Of a DNA stretch of 64,000 nucleotides, positions 41,465-49,606 are shown piece by piece. The translations under genes and the position numbers were made by a program. The DNA is taken from contig JADKJW010000007.1 in NCBI GenBank assembly GCA_016720835.1, positions 186,001 through 250,000 of the forward strand, written 5' to 3'. This stretch comes from Ignavibacteria bacterium (lineage in GTDB: Bacteria; Bacteroidota; Ignavibacteria; SZUA-365). Below the pieces are notes generated by a model. That model had not been told where the DNA came from and ran no database searches. It saw only the letters and a list, made by a program, of their open reading frames with translations. The stretch's first letter is position 1; each line of letters opens with the position of its first letter.

Positions 41465-42058
41465 ATGTACCCGGTACTCTTCAAAATCCCGCAGCCAGAG
41501 GCCACGTCGCGCCTCCTCCTGTTCTTCAGACCGTTCATGATGATCCCGCTCGCCATTTTCGGGGCCTTTTACGGCATGGCGGCGAACGTGGTGCTGTTTC
41601 TCGCGTGGTGGGCGATCCTGTTCACCGGGAAGTATCCGCGATCGATGTGGGATTTCAGCACGCGGTACTTCCGCTTCAACACGCAGTTGAACGCGTACTC
41701 CATGATGTTGTGCGATGTCTACCCGCCCTTCAACGGAGGGGAAGACAACGGGTACCCGGTGCGCGTGCTGTTCGAGTATCCCGAGCGCATGTCGCGCCTG
41801 CACCTGATCTTCCGTTTCCTGCTTCTGCTTCCGCAGTTTTTCTTCGCCATCGGCTATGGCTTCGTTTCCAGCTTCGTGATGTTCGCGAACTGGTGGGCCG
41901 TGCTCTTCCTCGGCCGCATCCCCGACGGCATGTTCGGGTGGATATCGCGCTACATGGTCTGGTCCTCGCGCCTGAACGCCTACATCCTGCTGCTGGTGGA
42001 CGAGTATCCGCCCTTCCACGGACTGCAGCCGCTCTCCGCCGCGGACGCGTTTGATTGA
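41465..42058 (+). CDS. DUF4389 membrane protein
   Basis: The 197-residue protein has four hydrophobic helices in two similar halves, each with the DUF4389 pattern: a helix, then WWAI(L)F(T/L)GK/R.P..M..., then R...L(N)AY...L..(D/V)YPPF. The repeated motifs are NTQLNAYSMMLCDVYPPF and SSRLNAYILLLVDEYPPF. The ATG at 41465 is chosen over a GTG 17 codons upstream because it starts at the conserved YPVLFKIPQP. Function unknown. It lies 114 bases before nuoA. Confidence 0.85.
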   Translation: MYPVLFKIPQPEATSRLLLFFRPFMMIPLAIFGAFYGMAANVVLFLAWWAILFTGKYPRSMWDFSTRYFRFNTQLNAYSMMLCDVYPPFNGGEDNGYPVRVLFEYPERMSRLHLIFRFLLLLPQFFFAIGYGFVSSFVMFANWWAVLFLGRIPDGMFGWISRYMVWSSRLNAYILLLVDEYPPFHGLQPLSAADAFD

Positions 42059-42172
42059 CGTCCGCGGACGCGATGCTGGGTATTCCGCTCCGGATTGTCG
42101 CGGTTTGTAATTCTGACTTTTTCCTCATAGGTTGACGCAACTCTGTACCTCCCGCCTGCCAGGTCTACCCCC

Positions 42173-42637
42173 ATGCTGACAGAATTCGGTAAAGTTTTCA
42201 TCTTCTTTCTCCTCGGAATAGTGCTTGTCGGAGGCGCCCTGATTGCCTCCCGGCTCATCGGTCCGAGAAATCCCACGACAGAAAAACTCCTTCCGTACGA
42301 ATGCGGCGAGAACCCGATCGGTTCCCCGTGGGTCAAGTTCAACATCCGCTTCTACGTGGTTGCGCTGATCTTCATCCTGTTCGACGTGGAGCTCGTGGTG
42401 CTGTTCCCGTGGGCGGTGGTGTTCGAGCGGCTCGGCATGTACGCGTACGTGGCCGGCGCCCTGTTCATCGGCATCCTGTTCCTCGCGGACTTCTACCTCT
42501 GGGCGAAAGGCGACCTCGAATGGGTGCGCCCGCAGCCCCGGATTCCCGTGCTTCGCGACATCGTCGACGCACAGCCTCTCCGCGATGTTCCTCCCCCGGT
42601 CCCCGCGCCGGCGCCCCAGGCGGCCCCCGTCTCCTGA
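42173..42637 (+). CDS. nuoA: NADH-quinone oxidoreductase (complex I) subunit A
   Basis: The 154-residue membrane subunit has three helices and the conserved YECGENPIGSPWVKFNIRFYVVALIFILFDVELVVLFPWA (about residues 43-82 in pieces), part of the quinone-site loop and E-channel. The last ~35 residues are a Pro/Ala-rich tail (PPPVPAPAPQAAPVS) beyond the usual end. First gene of the nuo operon. Confidence 0.95.
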   Translation: MLTEFGKVFIFFLLGIVLVGGALIASRLIGPRNPTTEKLLPYECGENPIGSPWVKFNIRFYVVALIFILFDVELVVLFPWAVVFERLGMYAYVAGALFIGILFLADFYLWAKGDLEWVRPQPRIPVLRDIVDAQPLRDVPPPVPAPAPQAAPVS

Positions 42638-42675
42638 TTGTTCTCCACCTCCATTCACTACCCGGTTTACGCTGT

Positions 42676-43185
42676 ATGGGCCTCCTCAGCCAGCAATACG
42701 ACGACGGCAATATCGTTCTCACCACCGCGGAAGGCGTGCTGAACTGGGCCCGTCTGTGCTCGCTGTACCAGATGTCCTTCGGCCTCGCCTGCTGCGCGAT
42801 CGAGATGATGGCGGCGAGCGCGTCGCACAACGACATCATGCGCTTCGGCGTCATCCCGCGTCCGAGCCCCCGCCAGTCCGACGTCATGATCGTGGCCGGC
42901 ACCGTGACCCTGAAGATGGCCTCGCGCCTGAAGCGCCTGTACGAGCAGATGGCCGAGCCGCGCTACGTGGTGTCGATGGGGAGCTGCTCGAACTGCGGCG
43001 GTCCCTATTGGGAACACGGCTACCACGTGCTGAAAGGCGTCGACCGCGTCGTCCCCGTCGACGTGTACATCCCGGGCTGCCCGCCCCGGCCCGAAGCGCT
43101 GCTCGAGGGCTGGATGCGGCTGCAGGAGAAGGTGCGCACATTCACGACCGTCCGCCCGAAAGCAACGGACAACGCCGCGGCCTGA
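42676..43185 (+). CDS. nuoB: Complex I subunit B (NuoB)
   Basis: This 169-residue subunit carries cluster N2, the last iron-sulfur centre before quinone. Ligands are visible as the tandem Cys in GLACCAIEM, Cys in MGSCSNCGG, and Cys in IPGCPPRPEALL. The ATG is at 42676. It is followed by heptad array L before nuoC. Confidence 0.96.
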   Translation: MGLLSQQYDDGNIVLTTAEGVLNWARLCSLYQMSFGLACCAIEMMAASASHNDIMRFGVIPRPSPRQSDVMIVAGTVTLKMASRLKRLYEQMAEPRYVVSMGSCSNCGGPYWEHGYHVLKGVDRVVPVDVYIPGCPPRPEALLEGWMRLQEKVRTFTTVRPKATDNAAA

Positions 43186-43224
43186 CCCGCCGGACCGGGC
43201 GCGCAGCTCATACATCGGAGCCTT

Positions 43225-43259
43225 CACTCCGAAATCGACACTCCGAAATTCGACATCAC
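43225..43259 (+). repeat. Heptad array L between nuoB and nuoC
   Basis: CACTCCG, AAATCGA, CACTCCG, AAATTCG, ACATCAC in 7-base register, 16 bases before the nuoC start and inside the nuo operon. Confidence 0.7.
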
Positions 43260-43275
43260 CCAACCTCTCCCGTCC

Positions 43276-43752
43276 ATGGCCCTTTCGACCCCCTCCATCT
43301 TCGAGCACCTCACCGCGGCGTTCCCGGAACTGACGCTCGCGCATGACGAAGCGGCGCCGTGCATCATCGTGCCTGCCGCGGGTATCAAGGATGTGTGTCT
43401 GCAGTTGCGCGATCACCCGGACACGGCCTTCGATTTCCTCATGAGTCTGAGCGGCATCGATTTCGCCGACGGCACGCTCGGCGTGGTCTATCACCTCGCC
43501 TCCATGACGCACAAGCACAAGCTCACGCTGAAAGTCGTCGTGCCGAAAGACGCGCCACATGTCGTCTCGGTCGAGAAAGTCTGGCGCACGGCGGACTGGC
43601 ACGAGCGCGAGGCCTTCGACCTCTACGGCATCGTGTTCGACGGACACCGCGACCTGCGCCGCATCCTCATGCCCTATGACTGGGAAGGGCATCCGCTCCT
43701 GAAGGACTACGAAGTCCCCGAATTCTACAATGGCATGAAAGTCCCGTACTGA
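43276..43752 (+). CDS. nuoC: Complex I subunit C (NuoC)
   Basis: The 158-residue peripheral-arm subunit has the 30-kDa subunit signature (VEKVWRTADWHEREAFDLYGIVFDGH...LRRILMPYDWEGHPLLKDY). It is a separate protein, not fused to NuoD as in E. coli. Confidence 0.95.
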   Translation: MALSTPSIFEHLTAAFPELTLAHDEAAPCIIVPAAGIKDVCLQLRDHPDTAFDFLMSLSGIDFADGTLGVVYHLASMTHKHKLTLKVVVPKDAPHVVSVEKVWRTADWHEREAFDLYGIVFDGHRDLRRILMPYDWEGHPLLKDYEVPEFYNGMKVPY

Positions 43753-43772
43753 CCACTCTTTCGCACCCCCGT

Positions 43773-44933
43773 ATGGCCGACCTCAAGGAAAATATCGCCG
43801 AACACATCGAGTCCGGTCGCCTGAAAACCGACGAGCTCATCCTGCACATGGGCCCGCAGCATCCGTCGACGCACGGTGTGCTCCGTCTCGAACTGGTTCT
43901 CGACGGCGAAATCGTCGTCAAAGTCATCCCGCATCTCGGGTATCTGCACCGCTGTTTCGAGAAGCACGCCGAGGCGATGACGTACCCGCAGGTGATCCCG
44001 TACACCGACCGCCTCGACTACCTGGCGTCGATGAACAACAACCACGGCTACGTGCTCGCGGTGGAGCGCATGCTGGGCATCGAGCTGCCGGAACGCGTCG
44101 AGTACATCCGCGTCATCATGGCCGAGCTGCAGCGCATCGCCTCGCATCTCGTGGCCGTGGGCACGTACGGCCTCGACATCGGCGCGTTCACGCCCTTCCT
44201 GTACCTCTTCCGCGACCGCGAGTACATCCTCGACATCTTCGAAAAAACCTGCGGCGCGCGCCTGCTCTACAACTACTTCTGGGTGGGTGGCCTGTCGCAC
44301 GATGTGCACACCGGTTTCGAGAAGGAAGTCGGCGACTTCGTGAAGTACTTCCGTCCCACGCTGACGGAAGTCAACACGCTGCTCAACTACAACAAGATCT
44401 TCGTGCAGCGCACCGCCAATGTGGGCGTGCTGCCGGCGGACGTCGCCATCAGCTACGGTTGTTCGGGACCCATGCTTCGCGGATCGGGAGTGGACTTCGA
44501 TCTGCGCAGGGACGATCCGTACTCGATCTACGATCGATTCGACTGGAAGGTGATCGTGGGCGACGGGGAAGTCGGCACGCTCGGCGACTGCTGGGACCGC
44601 AACATGGTGCGCATGAAGGAAATGGCCGTGAGTTGCGACATCATCGAACAGGCGCTCGCCAGTTTCCCCGAGGGCGACGTGACCACGGCGCTCCCGAAGC
44701 GCATCCGCCCCCCGAAAGGCGCGGAGCAGTACGCCCGCGTGGAGAATCCCCGCGGCGAACTCGGCTTCTACGTGGTCAGCGACGGCACCGCCAATCCATT
44801 CCGCGTGAAGTGCCGCGCGCCCGGGTTCGTCAACCTCAGCGTGATCGACGAGATCTCGCAGGGGCATCTGATTTCCGACCTGGTCGCCATTCTTGGAAGC
44901 ATCGACATCGTGCTCGGCGAAATCGACCGTTGA
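43773..44933 (+). CDS. nuoD: Complex I subunit D (NuoD)
   Basis: This 386-residue 49-kDa-type subunit forms the quinone pocket with NuoB. HMGPQHPSTHGVLRLEL (about residues 25-41) contains the quinone-site His. GYLHRCFEKHAE, HDVHTGFEKE and the C-terminal DIVLGEIDR are typical. It starts 20 bases after nuoC. Confidence 0.96.
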   Translation: MADLKENIAEHIESGRLKTDELILHMGPQHPSTHGVLRLELVLDGEIVVKVIPHLGYLHRCFEKHAEAMTYPQVIPYTDRLDYLASMNNNHGYVLAVERMLGIELPERVEYIRVIMAELQRIASHLVAVGTYGLDIGAFTPFLYLFRDREYILDIFEKTCGARLLYNYFWVGGLSHDVHTGFEKEVGDFVKYFRPTLTEVNTLLNYNKIFVQRTANVGVLPADVAISYGCSGPMLRGSGVDFDLRRDDPYSIYDRFDWKVIVGDGEVGTLGDCWDRNMVRMKEMAVSCDIIEQALASFPEGDVTTALPKRIRPPKGAEQYARVENPRGELGFYVVSDGTANPFRVKCRAPGFVNLSVIDEISQGHLISDLVAILGSIDIVLGEIDR

Positions 44934-44965
44934 GCCAGCGACGAACCATCATCTGAGTTGCGTTT

Positions 44966-46075
44966 ATGGAATCCCTGCTCACGTCCATCCTTGGTACCAA
45001 CCTCCTGACGACCGTCATCTACTGCGCGCTGCCGCTGGTGTTCGTCCTGACCTACGCGCTCATCGCCGTGCTCGGCGAAGTGAAGATTTCCGCGTGGATG
45101 CAGGACCGCCTCGGACCCATGCGCACCGGTCCCTGGGGCATCATCCAGCCCCTCGCCGACGTGCTCAAGCTGCTGCAGAAAGAGGATATCACGCCGTCCG
45201 CATCGGACAAGTTCCTCTTCAACCTGGCGCCGTTCGTCACGTTCATGGGTTCGTACGCCGCCTTTGCCGCCGTGCCGTTCTCGAGCCAGTACATTGGCGC
45301 GAGCCTGGATCTCGGCATCTTCTACGTGTTCGCCGTGGGATCGATCGGCGTCGTGGGACTGATGATGGCCGGCTGGTCGTCCAACAACAAATACTCGATG
45401 TACGGCGCGATGCGCTCGGTGGCGCAGATCGTCAGTTATGAAGTGCCCGCGGCGATGGCCCTGATGATCATCGTCATCTACACCGGCACGCTGAACCTGC
45501 AGGACATCATCGTCGCGCAGGGCGGGGGCATCTGGAACTGGTTCGTGTTCGGGGGTCCGAAGGCGGACGTCGTGCTCGCGAGCGGCCGCGAACTGCAGGC
45601 CTCGTGGGCGAATCTCGTGTTCCTGCCGCTGTTCCTCGCGACCTTCGTGATGTACTACGTCTCCGCGCTCGCCGAGACGAACCGTACGCCGTTCGATATT
45701 CCCGAAGCGGAATCGGAACTCGTCTCCGGCTACCATACCGAGTACTCGGGCATGAAGTTCGCGATGTTCTTCATGGCGGAATACGCGAACATGTTCCTCG
45801 TGTCGGTGGTCGCCTCCATCGCGTTCTTCGGCGGCTGGCAGTCCCCGTACGGCACCACGATCGGGGCGCTCGTCGGGGTGCCCTGGCTCTCACCCGTGGA
45901 GGAATTCCTCTGGCTGGCATTCAAGGGATTTTTCTTCGTGTTCGTGATGATCTGGCTGCGCTGGACGCTCCCGCGCCTCCGCGTGGACCAGCTCATGTAC
46001 ATGTGCTGGAAAGTCCTCATCCCGTTTTCCTTCGGCATCGCCCTTGTCGTCGGATTCCTCGTCATGATCATGTAA
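44966..46075 (+). CDS. nuoH: Complex I subunit H (NuoH)
   Basis: The 369-residue membrane subunit (about eight helices) links the quinone site to the proton channels. It has MQDRLGPMRTGPWGIIQPLADVLKLLQKED, NRTPFDIPEAESELVSGY and LRWTLPRLRVDQLM. NuoD is followed directly by NuoH: no nuoE, nuoF or nuoG lies between. Confidence 0.96.
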   Translation: MESLLTSILGTNLLTTVIYCALPLVFVLTYALIAVLGEVKISAWMQDRLGPMRTGPWGIIQPLADVLKLLQKEDITPSASDKFLFNLAPFVTFMGSYAAFAAVPFSSQYIGASLDLGIFYVFAVGSIGVVGLMMAGWSSNNKYSMYGAMRSVAQIVSYEVPAAMALMIIVIYTGTLNLQDIIVAQGGGIWNWFVFGGPKADVVLASGRELQASWANLVFLPLFLATFVMYYVSALAETNRTPFDIPEAESELVSGYHTEYSGMKFAMFFMAEYANMFLVSVVASIAFFGGWQSPYGTTIGALVGVPWLSPVEEFLWLAFKGFFFVFVMIWLRWTLPRLRVDQLMYMCWKVLIPFSFGIALVVGFLVMIM

Positions 46076-46101
46076 GCACCGTTGCGAGAAAGGAAGAGCA
46101 C

Positions 46102-46725
46102 ATGAGCGGTTATTTCACCGATATCAAGGACGGCATCTGGACGGTCCTCGTGGGTATGACCATCACCTGGAAGCACATGTTCGTGAAGAAGGTGACCATC
46201 CAGTATCCCGACGTGAAGCGCGAGTTGCCCGACCGCGTGCGGAACCGGTTGTACGTCAACATGGACGATTGCATCGGCTGCGACCAGTGCGCGAAGGCCT
46301 GTCCCGTCAACTGCATCACGATCGAAACCCTCAAGGCCCTGCCGACGGACGATCTGGGCTCCACCTCCACCGGCAACAAGAAGCGGCTCTGGATGCCGGT
46401 GTTCGACATCGACATCGCGAAGTGCTGCTACTGCGGCCTCTGCGTGTTTCCCTGTCCCACCGAATGCATCGAGATGACCGACGTGTTCGAGTTCTCCGAA
46501 TATCACCGGAAGGATCTCGTCTACCATTTCGGCACCATGACGCCTGAAGAAATCACGGTCAAGCGCGCGGAAGTGGAAGAATACCAGCGCGAGCAGGACG
46601 CCAAGAAAGCCGCCGCAGCGGCGGCAGCGGCGGCAGCCAAGAAAGCCGAGGCGGACGCCGCGGCCGCGGCGAAGGCCTCCGAGGCCGCGAACATTCCTCC
46701 CGATACCACCGCACCAGTTTCCTGA
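46102..46725 (+). CDS. nuoI: Complex I subunit I (NuoI) with Ala-rich tail
   Basis: This 207-residue 2x[4Fe-4S] ferredoxin-like subunit carries clusters N6a and N6b: CIGCDQCAKACPVNC (about 56-70) and CCYCGLCVFPCPTEC (about 108-122). The last ~50 residues are an Ala/Lys/Glu helix (KKAAAAAAAAAAKKAEAD), absent from typical NuoI. In an EFG-less complex this subunit is a likely docking point for a ferredoxin or other donor. Confidence 0.95.
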   Translation: MSGYFTDIKDGIWTVLVGMTITWKHMFVKKVTIQYPDVKRELPDRVRNRLYVNMDDCIGCDQCAKACPVNCITIETLKALPTDDLGSTSTGNKKRLWMPVFDIDIAKCCYCGLCVFPCPTECIEMTDVFEFSEYHRKDLVYHFGTMTPEEITVKRAEVEEYQREQDAKKAAAAAAAAAAKKAEADAAAAAKASEAANIPPDTTAPVS

Positions 46726-46733
46726 TACGAACC

Positions 46734-47249
46734 ATGAGTTACACGGACGCATTCTTCTACTTCTTCGCGGCGCTCACCGTGGGCTCCGCGCTCGTGGTGA
46801 CGTTCTCGCGGAGCGTCATCTACGCGGCCTTCGCGCTGCTCTTCACCTTCCTCGGCGTCGCCGGACTCTATGTGCTGCTGCAGGCCGACTTCCTCGCGGT
46901 CGCGCAGATCATGGTGTACGTCGGCGGCATCCTCATCCTGCTGCTCTTCGGCGTGATGCTCACCACCCGCGTGACGAACGCGGAGATCACCACCGGGACC
47001 GTCCAGGGCCTGCCCGCGACGGTCGTCGTCGGCATCCTCCTCGGGACGCTGATCCTGCTCGTGTCGCGCGCGACGTGGAACGTGCAGGAGAGTCTGCCCG
47101 ACGTGACCGGCACGACCACCGAGATCGGGGAGCGTCTCCTGACGACCTTCCTCCTGCCGTTCGAAATCGCGGGCATCCTGCTGCTTGTCGCGATCATGGG
47201 CGCCGCGATGATTGCGCGCAGCACCGACAAGACCAAGGAGGCCGCATGA
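46734..47249 (+). CDS. nuoJ: Complex I subunit J (NuoJ)
   Basis: The 171-residue membrane subunit has five helices. The conserved core is VIYAAFALLFTFLGVAGLYVLLQADFLAVAQIMVYVGGILIL in pieces, with the pi-bulge helix that takes part in coupling. It overlaps nuoK by 4 bases. Confidence 0.95.
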   Translation: MSYTDAFFYFFAALTVGSALVVTFSRSVIYAAFALLFTFLGVAGLYVLLQADFLAVAQIMVYVGGILILLLFGVMLTTRVTNAEITTGTVQGLPATVVVGILLGTLILLVSRATWNVQESLPDVTGTTTEIGERLLTTFLLPFEIAGILLLVAIMGAAMIARSTDKTKEAA

Positions 47250-47554
47250 CCGTCGGATTGACCCACTTCCTCCTCGTCGCCGCGATCCTGTTCTCCCTCG
47301 GCATCCTCGCGCTCGCCACCCGCAAGAACGCGGTGATGATGCTGATGGGCGTCGAACTCATCCTGAATTCCGCCAACATCAACCTGGTCGCGTTCTCCCG
47401 CTATCAGGCGATGAATCTCGACGGGCACCTCTTCGCGATATTCGTCATCATTCTCGCGGCCGCGGAAGCCGCGGTTGCGCTCGCGATCGTGCTGCAGATC
47501 TTCAAGCAGAACCAGACTGTCAACGCCGACCAGATCAACAAACTGAAGGAATGA
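47246..47554 (+). CDS. nuoK: Complex I subunit K (NuoK)
   Basis: The 102-residue three-helix subunit has the key glutamates in MGVELILNSANINLVAF and ILAAAEAAVALAI. The ATG overlaps the nuoJ stop. Confidence 0.95.
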   Translation: MTVGLTHFLLVAAILFSLGILALATRKNAVMMLMGVELILNSANINLVAFSRYQAMNLDGHLFAIFVIILAAAEAAVALAIVLQIFKQNQTVNADQINKLKE

Positions 47555-47585
47555 CGCGTCCCGCCGCGCGCCATCGTCCCGCCCC

Positions 47586-49538
47586 ATGAAACACCGTCTG
47601 CTCCTTCTCGCCGTCCTCGCCGCGCTCTGCGCGGGCGTTTCCGCGCGCGCGCAGAAAATCACGTACACGTGGGATCCAAGAGGCAAGCTCGTCGTGGGTC
47701 TCCACGGCGGTGGGACGAAATATTTCGGCGAGTTCACCGATCAGAACTTCGGCAGCGTCGCGGGCCTCTACGTCAAGTATTACGTCATTCCCGAAATCGC
47801 GCTGCAGGTGAACGGCGGGGCGGGCAGCTACGTCTACAACCGCCGGTGGAAATCGAAGTTCGGCGGCAGCTACACGCTGCAGTTCTACAAGGATCCGCGT
47901 CTCGGCGGATGGTCCGCTCCGGAACAGATCGACGCGAACGATCCCGCGATCAAGCACGAGATCCTCGAGGTGGACAAACTCACCTTCGCCGAGGGGAAGA
48001 TCCTGATCAACATGTTCCCGAGGCGTTCGTTCAATTCCTACATCTCGGTCGGCGCGGGCATCATGTCGTTCAACAATTCGAACGCTGCACGCACGCTTCC
48101 CGACGGCGAACAGCTCCTGAACGTCGGTTTCGGCGAGACGCCGTACGCCGTCAGCGGCGCGCGGGGCATCTCCAGCCTGCCATCCGACGCGAACGTCAAG
48201 ACCATCATTCCCGTCGGCATCGGCTTCGACATCCTGTTCAACGAATTTTTCGCCGTCAATCTCGACTTCACCTTCCGTTTCCTGCTCGGGACGGGGAAGG
48301 ACATGATGGACGGGTTCGGCCGCGAGTCGATCGAGAATTTCGCCCGCCTCAACTCGACGGCGTTCACCGTGCACAGCGAAGAAGCGGGCGACTCCTGGGG
48401 CACCGGCACCATCGGCGTGCAGGTGTACCTTTTCGGCCAGAACGATCGAGACGACGACGGGCTGACCGACAGCCAGGAAGCGCGCCTCGGCACCGATCCG
48501 CTGAACTCCGACACCGATGGCGACGGGCTCACCGACGCGGATGAGGTCAACACGTTCAAGACCGATCCGCTGAAAACCGACACCGACGACGATCGCCTCA
48601 CCGACGCCGAGGAGATCGCGAAAGGCGCAAATCCGCTCCAGGCGGACACGGACGGCGACGGACTGCTCGACGGCGACGAAGTGGCCCAGGGCACGGATCC
48701 GCTCCATATGGACACGGATAAGGACGGACTGTCGGACGGCGACGAGGCGCTCAAACACAAGAGCGATCCGTTGAAGGCCGATGGCGACGGCGACGGACTG
48801 TCCGACTTCGACGAAGTGACGAAGCATCGGACGCACCCGCGCAAAACCGACACCGACGGCGACGGATTGACCGATGGCGACGAACTGCAGAAACACAAGA
48901 CCGATCCGCTCAAGCCGGACACCGACGGCGACGGCCTTTCCGATGGCGACGAAGTGCTCAAACACCGGACCGATCCGCTCAAGGCGGACACCGACGGCGA
49001 CGGACTTTCCGATGGCGACGAAGCGCTCAAACACAAGACCGATCCGCTCAAGGCGGACACTGATGGCGACGGTGTCACCGACGGTCGCGACAAGTGTCCG
49101 ACTGTGCCCGGCGCCCGTACCGGACTTCCCGACGACGACGGCTGTCCGCGCGAGAAGGCCAGCGAGCCCGCGAGCCCCGAGGTAAAGAAGGGCGCGACGA
49201 TCGTCCTGAGCGGCGTGGAATTCGAAGCCGGCAGCTCCGAGCTGAAAACAGGGTCTCTCGCCTCGCTTGAAGAGGCGTACAAAACGCTCGCGGACCATCC
49301 GCGGATGGTCGTGGAAATCGGCGGTCACACCGACAACGCGGGCAAGACCAAAGCCAACGAGAACCTGTCCAAGCGCCGCGCGGATGCGGTGAAAGGGTAC
49401 ATCGTCGCGAAGGGCATCGACGCCGCGCGCATCAGCACGCGCGGCTACGGCCCGTCGAAGCCGATCGCCTCGAACAAGACAGAAGTTGGGCGCGCCCGCA
49501 ACAGGCGCATCGAGTTCAAGATTCTCAAAGCGGAATGA
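47586..49538 (+). CDS. OmpA-family protein with a long calcium-binding TSP3 stalk
   Basis: The 650-residue product has a signal peptide (MKHRLLLLAVLAALCAGVSARAQ) and an N-terminal outer-membrane barrel-like domain (about 25-280). About nine thrombospondin type 3 repeats of 23 residues follow (DTDGDGLSDGDE..KHKTDPLKA, about 285-515), each a calcium site. A C-terminal OmpA peptidoglycan-binding domain ends the protein (IVLSGVEFEAGSSELKTGS..., GHTDNAG, NLSKRRADAV, GYGPSKPIASN). It lies in the middle of the nuo operon, between nuoK (31 bases) and nuoL (68 bases), an unusual place for an envelope protein. Confidence 0.93.
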   Translation: MKHRLLLLAVLAALCAGVSARAQKITYTWDPRGKLVVGLHGGGTKYFGEFTDQNFGSVAGLYVKYYVIPEIALQVNGGAGSYVYNRRWKSKFGGSYTLQFYKDPRLGGWSAPEQIDANDPAIKHEILEVDKLTFAEGKILINMFPRRSFNSYISVGAGIMSFNNSNAARTLPDGEQLLNVGFGETPYAVSGARGISSLPSDANVKTIIPVGIGFDILFNEFFAVNLDFTFRFLLGTGKDMMDGFGRESIENFARLNSTAFTVHSEEAGDSWGTGTIGVQVYLFGQNDRDDDGLTDSQEARLGTDPLNSDTDGDGLTDADEVNTFKTDPLKTDTDDDRLTDAEEIAKGANPLQADTDGDGLLDGDEVAQGTDPLHMDTDKDGLSDGDEALKHKSDPLKADGDGDGLSDFDEVTKHRTHPRKTDTDGDGLTDGDELQKHKTDPLKPDTDGDGLSDGDEVLKHRTDPLKADTDGDGLSDGDEALKHKTDPLKADTDGDGVTDGRDKCPTVPGARTGLPDDDGCPREKASEPASPEVKKGATIVLSGVEFEAGSSELKTGSLASLEEAYKTLADHPRMVVEIGGHTDNAGKTKANENLSKRRADAVKGYIVAKGIDAARISTRGYGPSKPIASNKTEVGRARNRRIEFKILKAE

Positions 49539-49606
49539 CGAGCCGCTCACCGCATGTGACGGCGCCACACGAACCAGTGCGATTCATCAACGCGAAGTAA
49601 CAGACC

